Assembly: GCF_015207525.1 (NCBI RefSeq)
Contig: NZ_JADEWR010000002.1
Location: 215,654-278,813 of the forward strand
Length of the DNA: 63,160 bases
From: Nodosilinea sp. LEGE 06152
GTDB taxonomy: Bacteria; Cyanobacteriota; Cyanobacteriia; Phormidesmidales; Phormidesmidaceae
Reading direction: 5' to 3'
Part shown: piece after piece, positions 1 through 8,419 of the stretch
Layout of the letters: every line of letters starts with the position of its first letter
Numbering within the stretch: position 1 is the stretch's first letter
Made by a program: the position numbers and the translations under genes
The notes under the pieces: generated by a model
The model's input: only the letters and a program-made list of their open reading frames with translations
Told to the model about the DNA's origin: nothing
Databases searched by the model: none

Positions 1-1
1 G

Positions 2-991
2 CCCGCCTACTACTTCTGGGGCGACGACGACTTTGCCCTCCAACAGGCTATCCACGACCTGCGCCAGCGCACCCTCGACGAGGCCTGGGCCAGCTTCAAT
101 TACGACATCATTTCTGCTGACACCGCTACTAGCCCCGCCCAGGCGCTGAATCAGGCAATGACACCCCCCTTTGGGCAGGGGCAGCGGCTGGTGTGGCTGC
201 AAAACACCGGCCTGGGTCAGCGCTGCCCCGAGGCGGTGCTGGCGGAGTTTGAGCGCACGCTGCCCCAGCTGCCCGACACCACGGTGCTGCTGCTCACCAG
301 CACTGCTAAGCCCGACGGGCGAGCCAAGTTCACTAAATTTTTTAAGACCTGGGGTGAGATCCGCGAGTTTGCAACTATTCCGCCCTGGAAGACTGACCAA
401 ATTCGCCAGCAGGTGGTAACTGTAGCTCAGGCCCGAGGGATGTCTCTGGAATCTGCCACCGTCGACCTGCTGGCCGAGGCAGTGGGCAACGACACCCGAC
501 AGCTGCACCTGGAGCTAGAGAAGCTGGCTCTCTACTGGGGATCTCGCCTGCATCCCATTCCACCGACCGTAGCGACAGAATTGGTGACCATTTCTACCCA
601 AACCAGCCTGAAGCTGGCCCAGGCGCTCAAACAGGGCGATACCCCCACGGCCCTGGCTTTAGTCAACGACCTGCTCGATCGCAACGAGCCTGCCCTGCGA
701 ATTGTCGCCACCCTGGTCAGCCAGTTTCGGCTGTGGCTGTGGCTGAAGGTGCTGATTCAGGCCGGAGTGCAGAGCGACGCCGAGGTAGCCGCCGCCGCTG
801 AGGTGGCCAACCCCAAGCGCATTTACTTTTTAAAGCAGGAGGTGCGATCGCTGAGTTTGACCCAATTGCATCGCAGCCTGCCTTTACTACTAGAATTAGA
901 GTCTGATCTAAAGCAGGGCCGGGATGAACGCGCTACTCTACACACAAAAGTCATAGAACTCTGCCAAGGGCTAAAGCCTGGGGGTGCATAG
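2..991 (+). CDS. holA: DNA polymerase III subunit delta, 5' end cut by window
   Basis: This is the clamp-loader delta subunit, which opens the sliding clamp during loading. The open frame runs from the first bases of the window and begins with YYFWGDDDF, which resembles the family N-terminus, so only a few residues are missing. A later ATG at 158 lies well inside the conserved fold. The visible part is 329 residues, close to the usual length of about 330-345. The central stretch RNEPALRIVATLVSQFR and the C-terminal helical LKQGRDE segment are typical of HolA. No Walker A motif is present, as expected for delta. It ends 198 bases before the DUF4168 gene and probably does not share its transcript. 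Confidence 0.9.
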   Translation, partial: PAYYFWGDDDFALQQAIHDLRQRTLDEAWASFNYDIISADTATSPAQALNQAMTPPFGQGQRLVWLQNTGLGQRCPEAVLAEFERTLPQLPDTTVLLLTSTAKPDGRAKFTKFFKTWGEIREFATIPPWKTDQIRQQVVTVAQARGMSLESATVDLLAEAVGNDTRQLHLELEKLALYWGSRLHPIPPTVATELVTISTQTSLKLAQALKQGDTPTALALVNDLLDRNEPALRIVATLVSQFRLWLWLKVLIQAGVQSDAEVAAAAEVANPKRIYFLKQEVRSLSLTQLHRSLPLLLELESDLKQGRDERATLHTKVIELCQGLKPGGA

Positions 992-1025
992 TCTAAGACC
1001 TGGAACTAGTGCGGGTGCTGCCCCG

Positions 1026-1048
1026 TCTGGGCTGAGAGCCCGTCCAGA
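1026..1048 (+). repeat. Imperfect hairpin after holA
   Basis: The sequence TCTGGGCT, loop GAG, then AGCCC-GT-CCAGA folds into a bulged stem. It lies 35 bases after the holA stop. No T-run follows, so it is at most a weak or factor-assisted 3' end. Confidence 0.35.
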
Positions 1049-1189
1049 TTAACTATCTAGGCGACATACCGGGGTCGGCACTTCAGAGCCCAAGCAGATG
1101 TTTTCAATCCTTAAAACACGGTTATTGGAGCACGGTCATTGGAGCACGGGGCCATTCTGGTTAATACCAGCACAGGAGAAAAACACATA

Positions 1190-1717
1190 ATGATTCACCG
1201 ATTTATTCACCGTTTACCACTTGCAAACCCCGGCCGCAGTGCCGTTATTGCTGCGGCTGTGGCCAGTCTCAGCCTGCTAGCGGGGGCAGGGGCGCAACTG
1301 CCAACGGCGGCGGGCAACATTACCCTAGGAGCCGCCTGGGCTCAAGATAGCGGCATTCCCCAGGAACAGGTGATTGGCTACGCCACCTCGATCTTGGAGA
1401 TGGATACCCCCCGCAACGAGGCGCTGAGCCAGATTCGAACGCTGCTAACCGGCACCGGGCAAGACCTCGCCAGCATCGATATGAGCTGCACTGGCACCGC
1501 CAACCTCAACCAGCTGCCCCGCAATCTGCGCAACAGCGTACGCACCATTGTGGTCAACTACTGCAACAAGGCCAGCGACATTGTAGAAGCCAACGGGTTA
1601 ACGGCACGTCAGTTCAACGCGATTACAGCCGCCTATCCTCAGGATCCGGCCCTGGCGGAGCAAATTCGAGCGGCCATGATTGAGCTTCAGCAGTCTGCCA
1701 ACGGCGGCACCCAGTAA
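1190..1717 (+). CDS. Secreted DUF4168-domain protein
   Basis: This is a 175-residue exported protein of unknown function. I chose ATG 1190 because AGGAG stands about 12 bases upstream and because it leaves a normal signal peptide: a basic start (MIHRFIHR), a hydrophobic stretch of Ala/Leu near residues 20-35, and an AWAQ-type cleavage region. The mature part (residues 55-170) matches the DUF4168 pattern common in cyanobacteria and alpha-proteobacteria, with the helix segment [17 protein letters not shown]. Two cysteines (MSC, YCN) could form a disulfide in the periplasm. The stop overlaps the obg start by one base (TAATG), so the two are probably translationally coupled. The pairing with obg is not explained by known function. 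Confidence 0.75.
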   Translation: MIHRFIHRLPLANPGRSAVIAAAVASLSLLAGAGAQLPTAAGNITLGAAWAQDSGIPQEQVIGYATSILEMDTPRNEALSQIRTLLTGTGQDLASIDMSCTGTANLNQLPRNLRNSVRTIVVNYCNKASDIVEANGLTARQFNAITAAYPQDPALAEQIRAAMIELQQSANGGTQ

Positions 1718-2751
1718 TGCAATTTATCGATCAAGCTGAGGTTGAGGTCATTGCGGGCGACGGCGGCGATGGCATTGTGGCGTTTCGGCGCGAGAAGTAC
1801 GTGCCCGCCGGGGGGCCAGCTGGAGGCAATGGCGGCCCCGGCGGTTCGGTGTACCTAAGGGCCACGCCGCAGCTGCAGACCCTGCTCGATTTTCGCTACG
1901 CCCATCGGTTCAAAGCCGACAACGGCCAGCGAGGTGGCCCCAAGAATATGACCGGGGCGGCCGGGGCCGATCTATACCTGGAGGTACCCTGCGGTACGGC
2001 GGTGTATGACGTTGAGACCGACGAGCTGCTGGGCGACTTGGTCACTGCCGACCAGGTGCTCTGTGTGGCCGAGGGGGGCAAGGGCGGGCTGGGCAACCGC
2101 CACTTTTTAAGCAATCGCAACCGGGCTCCAGAGCACGCTCTACCGGGCTTACCGGGCGAAGAGCGCCGGCTTCGCCTGGAGCTCAAGCTGCTGGCGGAGG
2201 TGGGCATTGTGGGCCTACCCAACGCAGGCAAGTCAACCCTAATTTCAGCCCTGTCGGCGGCTCGCCCCAAAATTGCCGATTACCCGTTTACTACCCTGGT
2301 ACCTAACCTTGGGGTAGTGCGCCGCCCTACCGGCGATGGCACCGTTTTTGCCGATATTCCTGGGCTAATTGAGGGGGCACACCAGGGGCTAGGGCTAGGG
2401 CACGAGTTTCTGCGCCACATTGAGCGCACCCGGCTACTGCTGCATGTGGTTGATGCCACTGCCGAGCACCCGCTTGACAACTTTCACACCATTCAGCAGG
2501 AGCTAGAGGCCTACGGCCGCGACCTCAGCGATCGCCCCCAAGTGCTGGCCCTCAACAAAGTGGATGCCCTCACCCCTGAGGTGCTAGGCGAACTGATGGG
2601 CCAGTTTGAGGGGCTGGTGCCAGGGCCAGTGTACGGCATTTCGGCGGTGGCCGGTACGGGGCTGGGGCCAATGCTGCAGCAGATCTGGACCCTGCTCGAC
2701 CAGATGCCGGTGGAGGCCGTCACCTCCGAATTGCCCCAGGCCCTGACCTAG
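1717..2751 (+). CDS. obg: GTPase Obg/CgtA
   Basis: Obg is an essential GTPase that binds the 50S ribosomal subunit and links ribosome maturation to stress signalling. The 344 residues show the glycine-rich Obg fold (about 1-158, with [12 protein letters not shown]), then the G domain: G1 GLPNAGKST near residue 166, switch segment [12 protein letters not shown]3 DIPGLIEGA, and G4 NKVD. The C-terminal extension is short and lacks the OCT domain of some homologues. The start codon shares its A with the upstream stop. Confidence 0.97.
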   Translation: MQFIDQAEVEVIAGDGGDGIVAFRREKYVPAGGPAGGNGGPGGSVYLRATPQLQTLLDFRYAHRFKADNGQRGGPKNMTGAAGADLYLEVPCGTAVYDVETDELLGDLVTADQVLCVAEGGKGGLGNRHFLSNRNRAPEHALPGLPGEERRLRLELKLLAEVGIVGLPNAGKSTLISALSAARPKIADYPFTTLVPNLGVVRRPTGDGTVFADIPGLIEGAHQGLGLGHEFLRHIERTRLLLHVVDATAEHPLDNFHTIQQELEAYGRDLSDRPQVLALNKVDALTPEVLGELMGQFEGLVPGPVYGISAVAGTGLGPMLQQIWTLLDQMPVEAVTSELPQALT

Positions 2752-2961
2752 ACTCGCCCACAGGGTACGACTCAGGCCGCAGCGATCGGATCGAATCATA
2801 GATAGCCAATTCTCTAGCTGGCTAATAAAGATACCGTTCGCTGCCGCCTGCCGTTACTTGAGCTGCAGTCTTAGGGCACCTTAAGCCTGTGTATCAGCAG
2901 GGGTTAGGCGTTGGCCATGGGCGTTTCTGTATTTCCGGTGCAATCTGAGGGGGAAGCCGCA

Positions 2962-4335
2962 ATGGGCGACGATCAGCCCGGGGAGGCGATCGTTTCGCCA
3001 GGCCCCGCCTGCCCGCTTGGTCTGGCCTGGGGTGAACGGCTGCAGCGGCGCAGCCAGGCGATCGCAGCGCTTCAACTAGACCAACCCCGCAGCATTCCCG
3101 CCTGGGATGAAGCCGCACAGGTGGCCGCTCGTTTTTTGGGGGTGCCGCTGGCCGTAGTAACCGTGGCCAACGGCTCTGCTGAGCAGATCCATGCCGCCGT
3201 TGGCCTGTCGTCGCTGGGGGTAGGGAACCCTCTGTCGCAGCATCGACAGCTGCCCCTCAGCAGCGGGTTGGGGGTCTACATTCTCGACAGCGAACAGCCG
3301 TTGGTCGTGCCCGACACCGCCGAAAACCCGGTCTTAGCCCAAAGCGAATTGGTGGGCACCTACGGCATTAGAGCCTACTGTGGCGTGCCGCTGATGACGG
3401 CCCAGGGCATCTGCCTCGGTGCCCTGGCGGTTATGGATGTGCGCCCCAGACGGTTTAGTGGGCAAGACCTGGGATTTTTGGCCATGGCGGCCCGCTGGGG
3501 CATGAGCGAATACGAGCGCCAGAGCGCAACCGCCAGAGCAGTCCTGGCCCCGCCCGGCCCAGCAGGGCCAGTGGGTCTAGAAACCATTGTCGATCGGGTG
3601 CGCCTCAACCTGCTGACCCAACTCACTCAGGAGCTGCGCAGTCCACTGACGACGGTGCTGGGCATGAGTACGATGCTGAGCCGGGAGATCTATGGCCCCC
3701 TAACCCCCAAGCAGCGGGAGTACACCGACATTGTGCACCGCAGCAGCCAAACCCTAATGACCCTGGTCGATGAGCTCATTGACCTCAACCCCACAGAGGC
3801 GGAACGCGCCGAGCTAGTGCCTACCGCCGTCGATATTGAAGCCCTTGGACAGCAGGTGGTTGCAGCCCTCACCCCGCTGGCCGAAAAACACGTGCAAACC
3901 CTCACCTTGACCGTGGAGCCAGGGGAAACCCACTGGATACTAGACCAGCGGGTGGTTAAGCAGATTTTGTATCACCTAATGGTTAGCATGATGCAGGGAG
4001 CTGGAGACAACAGTACCCTGCGCGTTCACGCCTGCCGACGGGGCCAGGGCCTGGCCCTGGGTCTGTGGTTGTCTAACCCCTGGTTGGGGGAGGGGCTACC
4101 GACGAAGGTGGTTGAGATCCTGCATGCTTCGGCGGCCCCATTCGCCCCTGGTAAAATTCCTCGTCCCCTGCTGGGGCTGCTGCTGAGTCAGCACCTAGCC
4201 CAGCGCCACGGCGGTCAGATTAAGGTGCAGGGCAGCGGCGACAGCAATCGACTGGAGGTGCTGCTGCCCATGCTAGACGCCGCTGCAACTCGCCCAGACG
4301 CCAGCCGCGATGCCGAAGCAGGGGCGACACGTTAG
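2962..4335 (+). CDS. GAF-domain histidine-kinase-like protein with degenerate active site
   Basis: The protein has a GAF sensor domain (about residues 40-175) and a HisKA/HATPase-like C-terminal half. The H-box that normally reads xHELRxPL reads TQELRSPLTTVLG here, so the phospho-acceptor His is Gln. The ATPase half also lacks convincing N and G boxes: ILYHLMVSMMQGAG stands where an N box should be, and no DxGxG is visible. It may therefore be a sensor pseudokinase or scaffold. I prefer ATG 2962, which has GAGGGGGAA about 6 bases upstream; TTG 2911 and ATG 2917 are also in frame. An OmpR-type regulator follows 359 bases downstream and is the obvious candidate partner, but this protein is unlikely to phosphorylate it by the normal route. 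Confidence 0.75.
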   Translation: MGDDQPGEAIVSPGPACPLGLAWGERLQRRSQAIAALQLDQPRSIPAWDEAAQVAARFLGVPLAVVTVANGSAEQIHAAVGLSSLGVGNPLSQHRQLPLSSGLGVYILDSEQPLVVPDTAENPVLAQSELVGTYGIRAYCGVPLMTAQGICLGALAVMDVRPRRFSGQDLGFLAMAARWGMSEYERQSATARAVLAPPGPAGPVGLETIVDRVRLNLLTQLTQELRSPLTTVLGMSTMLSREIYGPLTPKQREYTDIVHRSSQTLMTLVDELIDLNPTEAERAELVPTAVDIEALGQQVVAALTPLAEKHVQTLTLTVEPGETHWILDQRVVKQILYHLMVSMMQGAGDNSTLRVHACRRGQGLALGLWLSNPWLGEGLPTKVVEILHASAAPFAPGKIPRPLLGLLLSQHLAQRHGGQIKVQGSGDSNRLEVLLPMLDAAATRPDASRDAEAGATR

Positions 4336-4694
4336 CCCAGGGCCGGCGAGTTTACGTAAGCTTAACCAGAATCCGATGTTTCCTTAAGCTGAATCCGACA
4401 CCATTAACGATTAGTGCAGACCTTAGGGCGCTGGCGGTGGCCATAGCCAAGGGCCAGGGTAGCGTCAAGTCGATCGCCCCCATGAAAGAGCCTGGAGGGG
4501 ATGTATTGCCTTGGCTCGGCAGCTGAGGACGTAGGTTAATGGCTGAAAAGCTCAAACTGGGACGCTACCAGGCGCGCCAGCGTCCTGCCGAAGCCGACGT
4601 TTGGTGTAAAGCCGACGGCGATGGAGGCGATCGCCTCTGCGATCGCCAGCGCTTTGGGGTCTGCCCGAGTCGTTATTAGGCGCTTGGCCCTGCT
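4336..4694. other. Intergenic stretch without a convincing gene
   Basis: This gap of 359 bases contains a 46-codon plus-strand frame (4539-4679) that lacks a good ribosome binding site and overlaps two HIP1 octamers. I do not call it a gene. A short near-repeat of GAATCCGA occurs twice near 4370-4400. Nothing else stands out. Confidence 0.4.
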
Positions 4695-5444
4695 GTGCAA
4701 AACGTAACCCCTGCTCTATCACCGCTGTCGGGCGGGCAAGAGCGCATTTTGATCATCGACGACGAAGATTTGATTCGTGAAACCGTGGCCATGGCGCTCA
4801 ACGAGCAGGGCTACCAGGTAATTACGGCTGAGTCGGGCCAGCGGGCCTTAGAGCTAATTTTTCCGGCCGCTAAAGAGGGTCTGGCGGGGTTGAGGGTTGA
4901 CCTGGCAATTGTCGACCTGATGTTGCCTGGGGTAAACGGGCTCGATATTTGCCGCCTGATGCGTCACCACAACCTGGATATTCCCATTTTGATATTGAGC
5001 GCCAAGGGAGCGGAGATGGATCGGGTGGTGGGGCTAGAGGTGGGGGCCGACGATTATCTGCCCAAACCCTTTGGCATGCGAGAGCTAATTGCCCGCTGTC
5101 GAGCCCTGCTGCGGCGACAGCAGTGGTCAACGGCCAAACCCGATACCGCCGTCTTGACCTACAAAGACATTGTGCTGTGTACCACCGAGTTTAGGGTAAC
5201 GGTGGCGGGCAGAGAGGTGAGTCTGTCGCCCAAGGAGTTTCGCATTTTAGAACTGTTTATTCAGAGTCCTAATCGGGTCTGGTCGCGAGAAGAACTGATT
5301 CAGGCGATTTGGGGCACAGATTTTGTCGGCGATCGCAAGACCGTAGATGTGCACATTCGCTGGCTGCGAGAAAAAATTGAGGTTGACCCGGCCAATCCGC
5401 AGTACGTGACGACGTTGAGGGGATTTGGGTATCGGTTTGGGTAG
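4695..5444 (+). CDS. OmpR/PhoB-family response regulator
   Basis: This is a two-component DNA-binding regulator. The receiver domain (about residues 15-135) has the acidic pair in IIDDEDL, the phospho-acceptor Asp in AIVDLMLPG near residue 74, and the conserved Lys in PKPFGM near residue 125. The winged-helix output domain (about 150-249) has LSPKEFRILELF and VDVHIRWLREKIE, then ends on TLRGFGYRFG. GTG 4695 is the first available start, without a clear ribosome binding site. The upstream pseudo-histidine-kinase is its nearest signalling neighbour, though the true kinase may lie elsewhere. I cannot assign it to a named cyanobacterial regulator. Confidence 0.9.
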   Translation: MQNVTPALSPLSGGQERILIIDDEDLIRETVAMALNEQGYQVITAESGQRALELIFPAAKEGLAGLRVDLAIVDLMLPGVNGLDICRLMRHHNLDIPILILSAKGAEMDRVVGLEVGADDYLPKPFGMRELIARCRALLRRQQWSTAKPDTAVLTYKDIVLCTTEFRVTVAGREVSLSPKEFRILELFIQSPNRVWSREELIQAIWGTDFVGDRKTVDVHIRWLREKIEVDPANPQYVTTLRGFGYRFG

Positions 5445-5450
5445 GCGTGT

Positions 5451-5516
5451 GAGTGGGAGGATGGATAAGTGAGAGGGGGGATGGGTAGATGGGTGGGGGA
5501 GTAGGGGAGGGGGGAT
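5451..5516 (+). repeat. G-rich intergenic tract (TGGG/GGGTAG units)
   Basis: A run of GGG-containing units (GGATGG, GGGTAGATGGG, GGGGAGG) fills the gap between the response regulator and the FKBP gene. It resembles, on the opposite strand, the C-rich leaders of alaS and ridA in this window. Four or more G-tracts sit close together on the plus strand. Confidence 0.5.
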
Positions 5517-5562
5517 TGCTATATGATCGGGGGAAAGACAATGCTTGGATGGGAGGTCAATT

Positions 5563-6126
5563 GTGCGAGAGATTTTGATTAGCCTGGGGGTTTTAGCAGC
5601 CTGTTGCGTGGTGCTGCTAGTGGCTCAGTTTACCGGCTCTCAACCTGAGGCGATCGCCTCAGGCCTGAACCGCGCCGAGGTGGCTGAAGCCGCCACTACC
5701 CTGAGTGAGCCGGTGGCGCAGATTGCCCAAGCTGCCGCCGATTTAGCTCCCGACATTACCCCTGAAACCGCTATGCCCGCAGAAGATTTAGTGACTACCG
5801 ACTCCGGTCTTCAGTACGTCGATGTGGTCGAGGGCACCGGGGCGATGCCGCAGCCGGGGCAGCGGGTCACCGTACACTACACCGGCACCCTCGAAAACGG
5901 CACCAAGTTCGACAGTTCGCGCGATCGCGGCCGCCCCTTCACCTTTCAAATCGGCGTTGGTCAGGTCATTAAGGGCTGGGATGAAGGCGTTGGCACCATG
6001 CGAGTGGGCGGTCAGCGCAAGCTGGTGATTCCCGCTGAGCTGGGCTACGGTAGCCGGGGCGCAGGCGGAGTCATTCCACCCAACGCGACGCTGCTGTTTG
6101 ACGTTGAGCTGCTGCGCATCGGCTGA
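5563..6126 (+). CDS. Membrane-anchored FKBP-type peptidyl-prolyl isomerase
   Basis: The enzyme catalyses cis-trans isomerisation of prolyl bonds and probably acts in the periplasm or thylakoid lumen. GTG 5563 is preferred over TTG 5545 because GGGAGG ends 6 bases before it. The first 25 residues form a hydrophobic signal or anchor ([19 protein letters not shown]). A linker with Ala/Glu/Thr follows. The FKBP domain starts at [16 protein letters not shown] and contains [32 protein letters not shown] and [14 protein letters not shown], which carry the usual active-site aromatics. Length (187 residues) is normal for the cyanobacterial lumenal type. A strong terminator lies 28 bases after the stop. 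Confidence 0.93.
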   Translation: MREILISLGVLAACCVVLLVAQFTGSQPEAIASGLNRAEVAEAATTLSEPVAQIAQAAADLAPDITPETAMPAEDLVTTDSGLQYVDVVEGTGAMPQPGQRVTVHYTGTLENGTKFDSSRDRGRPFTFQIGVGQVIKGWDEGVGTMRVGGQRKLVIPAELGYGSRGAGGVIPPNATLLFDVELLRIG

Positions 6127-6153
6127 TTTATACCTCTATAGGGGCATAGGTCA

Positions 6154-6201
6154 ACGGTGGAGGCGATCGCAATTCATGCGATCGCCTCCACCGTCCGTTT
6201 T
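6154..6201 (+). terminator. Intrinsic terminator with HIP1 in both stem arms
   Basis: A perfect 17-bp stem (6154-6170 with 6178-6194), a 7-base loop AATTCAT, then TTTT at 6198-6201. Each arm contains the HIP1 octamer GCGATCGC. It serves the FKBP gene and could also act on the convergent minus-strand gene ending at 6244. Confidence 0.85.
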
Positions 6202-6243
6202 AGCCATCGCTGGTGGACCGAGCACAACGACGGTGCCCCAGAT

Positions 6244-6726
6244 CTAACAGCCCGACTCTAAAGACTGCTGAAAATTGCGCAGGGCGCGCTGGGTCTTAGG
6301 CCCGGCTACGCCGTCTACGGGGCCAGGGTCGTAGCCGCGCTTGGCCAGCTGCTGCTGCACCTGGCGGGTGCCCTCGGTCAGGCTTTCGTCGAGTTCTTCG
6401 AGCAGCTCCAGGGCCTTGTCGCCGGGGTTTGCGGCATGGGTCAGATCGAGCAGCTCCCGCAGCCGCGACTTCAAGTTTTCGTTGACGGAAGCGTAAACCC
6501 GAGTGGCGCTACCCAGCCCAATGGCGTGGTCGATAAAATGGTCAGCTTCGTTGATCCAAAAGTCGAGGCGACCGTCGGTTTCGGCCATGGCCAACAGCTG
6601 ATCGAGGCGCTGGCTTTCGGCATCGCTCAGGCTGGGACGGGCCGCTAGCTGACAGTATTCGCGCACCAGGGCCAGGCAATCGGCGTCGGCAATTCCTGGA
6701 ATTTGAGGCGTTAACGGTTCACCCAT
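6244..6726 (-). CDS. Peptidoglycan-binding-domain protein
   Basis: This 160-residue protein has an N-terminal helical part of unknown function (about 1-105) and a C-terminal PG_binding_1 domain (about 108-157: VQQQLAKRGYDPGPVDG, then GPKTQRALRNFQQS). No signal peptide is visible, which is odd for a cell-wall-binding domain; the protein may act in the cytoplasm or use the domain for something else. It is 126 bases downstream of the ABC ATPase gene on the same strand. Confidence 0.75.
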   Translation of the reverse strand: MGEPLTPQIPGIADADCLALVREYCQLAARPSLSDAESQRLDQLLAMAETDGRLDFWINEADHFIDHAIGLGSATRVYASVNENLKSRLRELLDLTHAANPGDKALELLEELDESLTEGTRQVQQQLAKRGYDPGPVDGVAGPKTQRALRNFQQSLESGC

Positions 6727-6852
6727 GATCTGACTCGCGTGTTTCGGGACGGTATCAATACGATCTGTACAGCCTGTACAGCTTATTCAGGGTTGGATCT
6801 GTAGTTTACCCGCTGAGAGGCCAGGGTAGCGAGGGGGAAATCCCCACAAACC

Positions 6853-8394
6853 CTAGTGCCCAGCCATTTTGTGGCCAATGTCGGTAACGTTAGCCTGCTC
6901 AATGGGGCTGCTATAGACAAACTGCCCCTCGCTAATCACCAAAATGCGATCGCTGAGGGCCAGCAGCTCATCGAGGTCTTCGCTAACCAGCAGCACCGCC
7001 ACCCCCCGGTTGCGGGCCTCCACAATGGCGTTGTGAATCTGATCGACAGCGGAAAAATCAAGGCCAAAGCAGGGGTTGGCGGCAATCAGCACCCTGATGT
7101 CGGGCGCAGACAACTCCCGCGCCAGCACCGTGCGCTGCACATTGCCCCCCGATAGGTTTTGAACTGGGGTTTCGGGGGAGGGGGTTTTGACGCGAAACGT
7201 TTCAATCAGCCGCTGGGCCGCCTGGCGAATTGCGCCGAGCCGCAGCCAGGTCCAGCGGGCCTGGGGCGGGCGATCGAAGGTGCGCAGGGCTAGGTTTTCG
7301 GCCACGCTCATGCCGGGAACGCAGGCGTTGCGCAGGGGTTCTTCAGGCAGGGCACAGACCCCGTGGCGCACCATTTCGGTGCGGGTGGCGCGGTAGGGTT
7401 GGCCAGCTACACAAATCTGGCCCTCGGTGGGCGATCGCTGCCCGGCTAGCACCTCCATCAGCTCCCGCTGGCCGTTGCCTGAGACCCCAGCAATACCGAC
7501 AATTTCGCCGCTGTGCACGGTCAAATCGAGGGGGCCAAAGGCGGTTAGACCGTTGTCCTTTAAGGCCCCTAGCCCCTTCACCTCCAGCCCTGCCCGCCGC
7601 GCCACCACATCGGTTTTAACAACGGTTTTAGTGGCGCGCTCGGCCCCCAACATCAGGCGGGCCATATCGGCCACGGTGAGGTCGGCCACGGCCCCGTGGC
7701 CCGCCAGCTGCCCCCTGCGCAGCACCGTCACCTCGTCGGTAAAGGCCAGCACCTCGCGAAACTTGTGGGTAATCAACAGCACGCTGAGGTGGCCCGCCTG
7801 AACTTCCTGGCGCAGCAGCCCCAGCACCTCGTTGGCCTCGTCGGGGGTGAGCACCGAGGTCGGCTCGTCGAGAATGAGAATGCGGCTTTGCAGGTAGAGC
7901 TGCTTGAGAATTTCGAGCTTTTGCTTTTGGCCCGCCGCCAGCTGCTCCACGGGCAGGTCGAGGTCAACTTGAAAGGGCGATCGCGCCATGAAGGCGCGCA
8001 GGGCGGCGTACTCCTGCTTCCAGTTAATCACCGGGGTGCGATCGTAGCGGCTGAGCACCAGGTTTTCGGCCACCGTCATGGCGGGTACCGAGGTAAAGTG
8101 CTGGTACACCATCCCAATGCCGCAGCCGTGGGCATCCTTGGGGCTTTTAATCGGGTAGACCCGGTCGTCGATCAGCACCTGCCCGGCGGTGGGGGCGTAG
8201 AAGCCCATAATGCACTTCACCAGCGTGCTCTTGCCGGCTCCGTTCTCGCCCAGCAGGCCGTGAAAGGTGCCGGGCTTGAGGGTGAGGGTAACGTCTTTGA
8301 GGGCCACCAGGCTGCCAAACCGCTTGGTCATGTTGACCACCTTGAGTTCGGGGGGTGGTTCGAGGTGCAGCAGCGGTGGGACAAGGGTGGTCAT
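6853..8394 (-). CDS. Double-domain ABC ATPase, BMP/nucleoside-sugar importer type
   Basis: This 513-residue protein has two tandem ABC domains, as in ATPases of simple-sugar and purine-nucleoside importers (YufO/NupO, RbsA-like). Domain 1 has Walker A GENGAGKST (residues 49-57), a divergent signature LAAGQKQK and Walker B LILDEPT. Domain 2 has GVSGNGQRE instead of Walker A, the signature LSGGNVQRT, and AANPCFGLD at Walker B. Such asymmetry is normal for the family, with one competent site. No permease or BmpA-like binding-protein gene is next to it, so the substrate cannot be read from context. It starts 25 bases after the CobD-like gene on the same strand. Confidence 0.9.
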   Translation of the reverse strand: MTTLVPPLLHLEPPPELKVVNMTKRFGSLVALKDVTLTLKPGTFHGLLGENGAGKSTLVKCIMGFYAPTAGQVLIDDRVYPIKSPKDAHGCGIGMVYQHFTSVPAMTVAENLVLSRYDRTPVINWKQEYAALRAFMARSPFQVDLDLPVEQLAAGQKQKLEILKQLYLQSRILILDEPTSVLTPDEANEVLGLLRQEVQAGHLSVLLITHKFREVLAFTDEVTVLRRGQLAGHGAVADLTVADMARLMLGAERATKTVVKTDVVARRAGLEVKGLGALKDNGLTAFGPLDLTVHSGEIVGIAGVSGNGQRELMEVLAGQRSPTEGQICVAGQPYRATRTEMVRHGVCALPEEPLRNACVPGMSVAENLALRTFDRPPQARWTWLRLGAIRQAAQRLIETFRVKTPSPETPVQNLSGGNVQRTVLARELSAPDIRVLIAANPCFGLDFSAVDQIHNAIVEARNRGVAVLLVSEDLDELLALSDRILVISEGQFVYSSPIEQANVTDIGHKMAGH

Positions 8395-8419
8395 GGCAAA
8401 GGCTGTGCGATTGCGAGCA

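Noticed and set aside
1000..1080. Possible TPP riboswitch because of CTGAGA after a GGGTGC
   Set aside because: The ACC-TTGAACCTGAT part of the thi box is missing and the downstream genes have no thiamine link.
4539..4679. 46-codon plus-strand gene MAEKLKLGRY...
   Set aside because: No ribosome binding site, odd composition driven by HIP1 octamers, and no family resemblance.
5451..5516. G-quadruplex claimed as a regulatory structure
   Set aside because: G-tracts are present, but nothing shows that they fold or act; kept only as a repeat.
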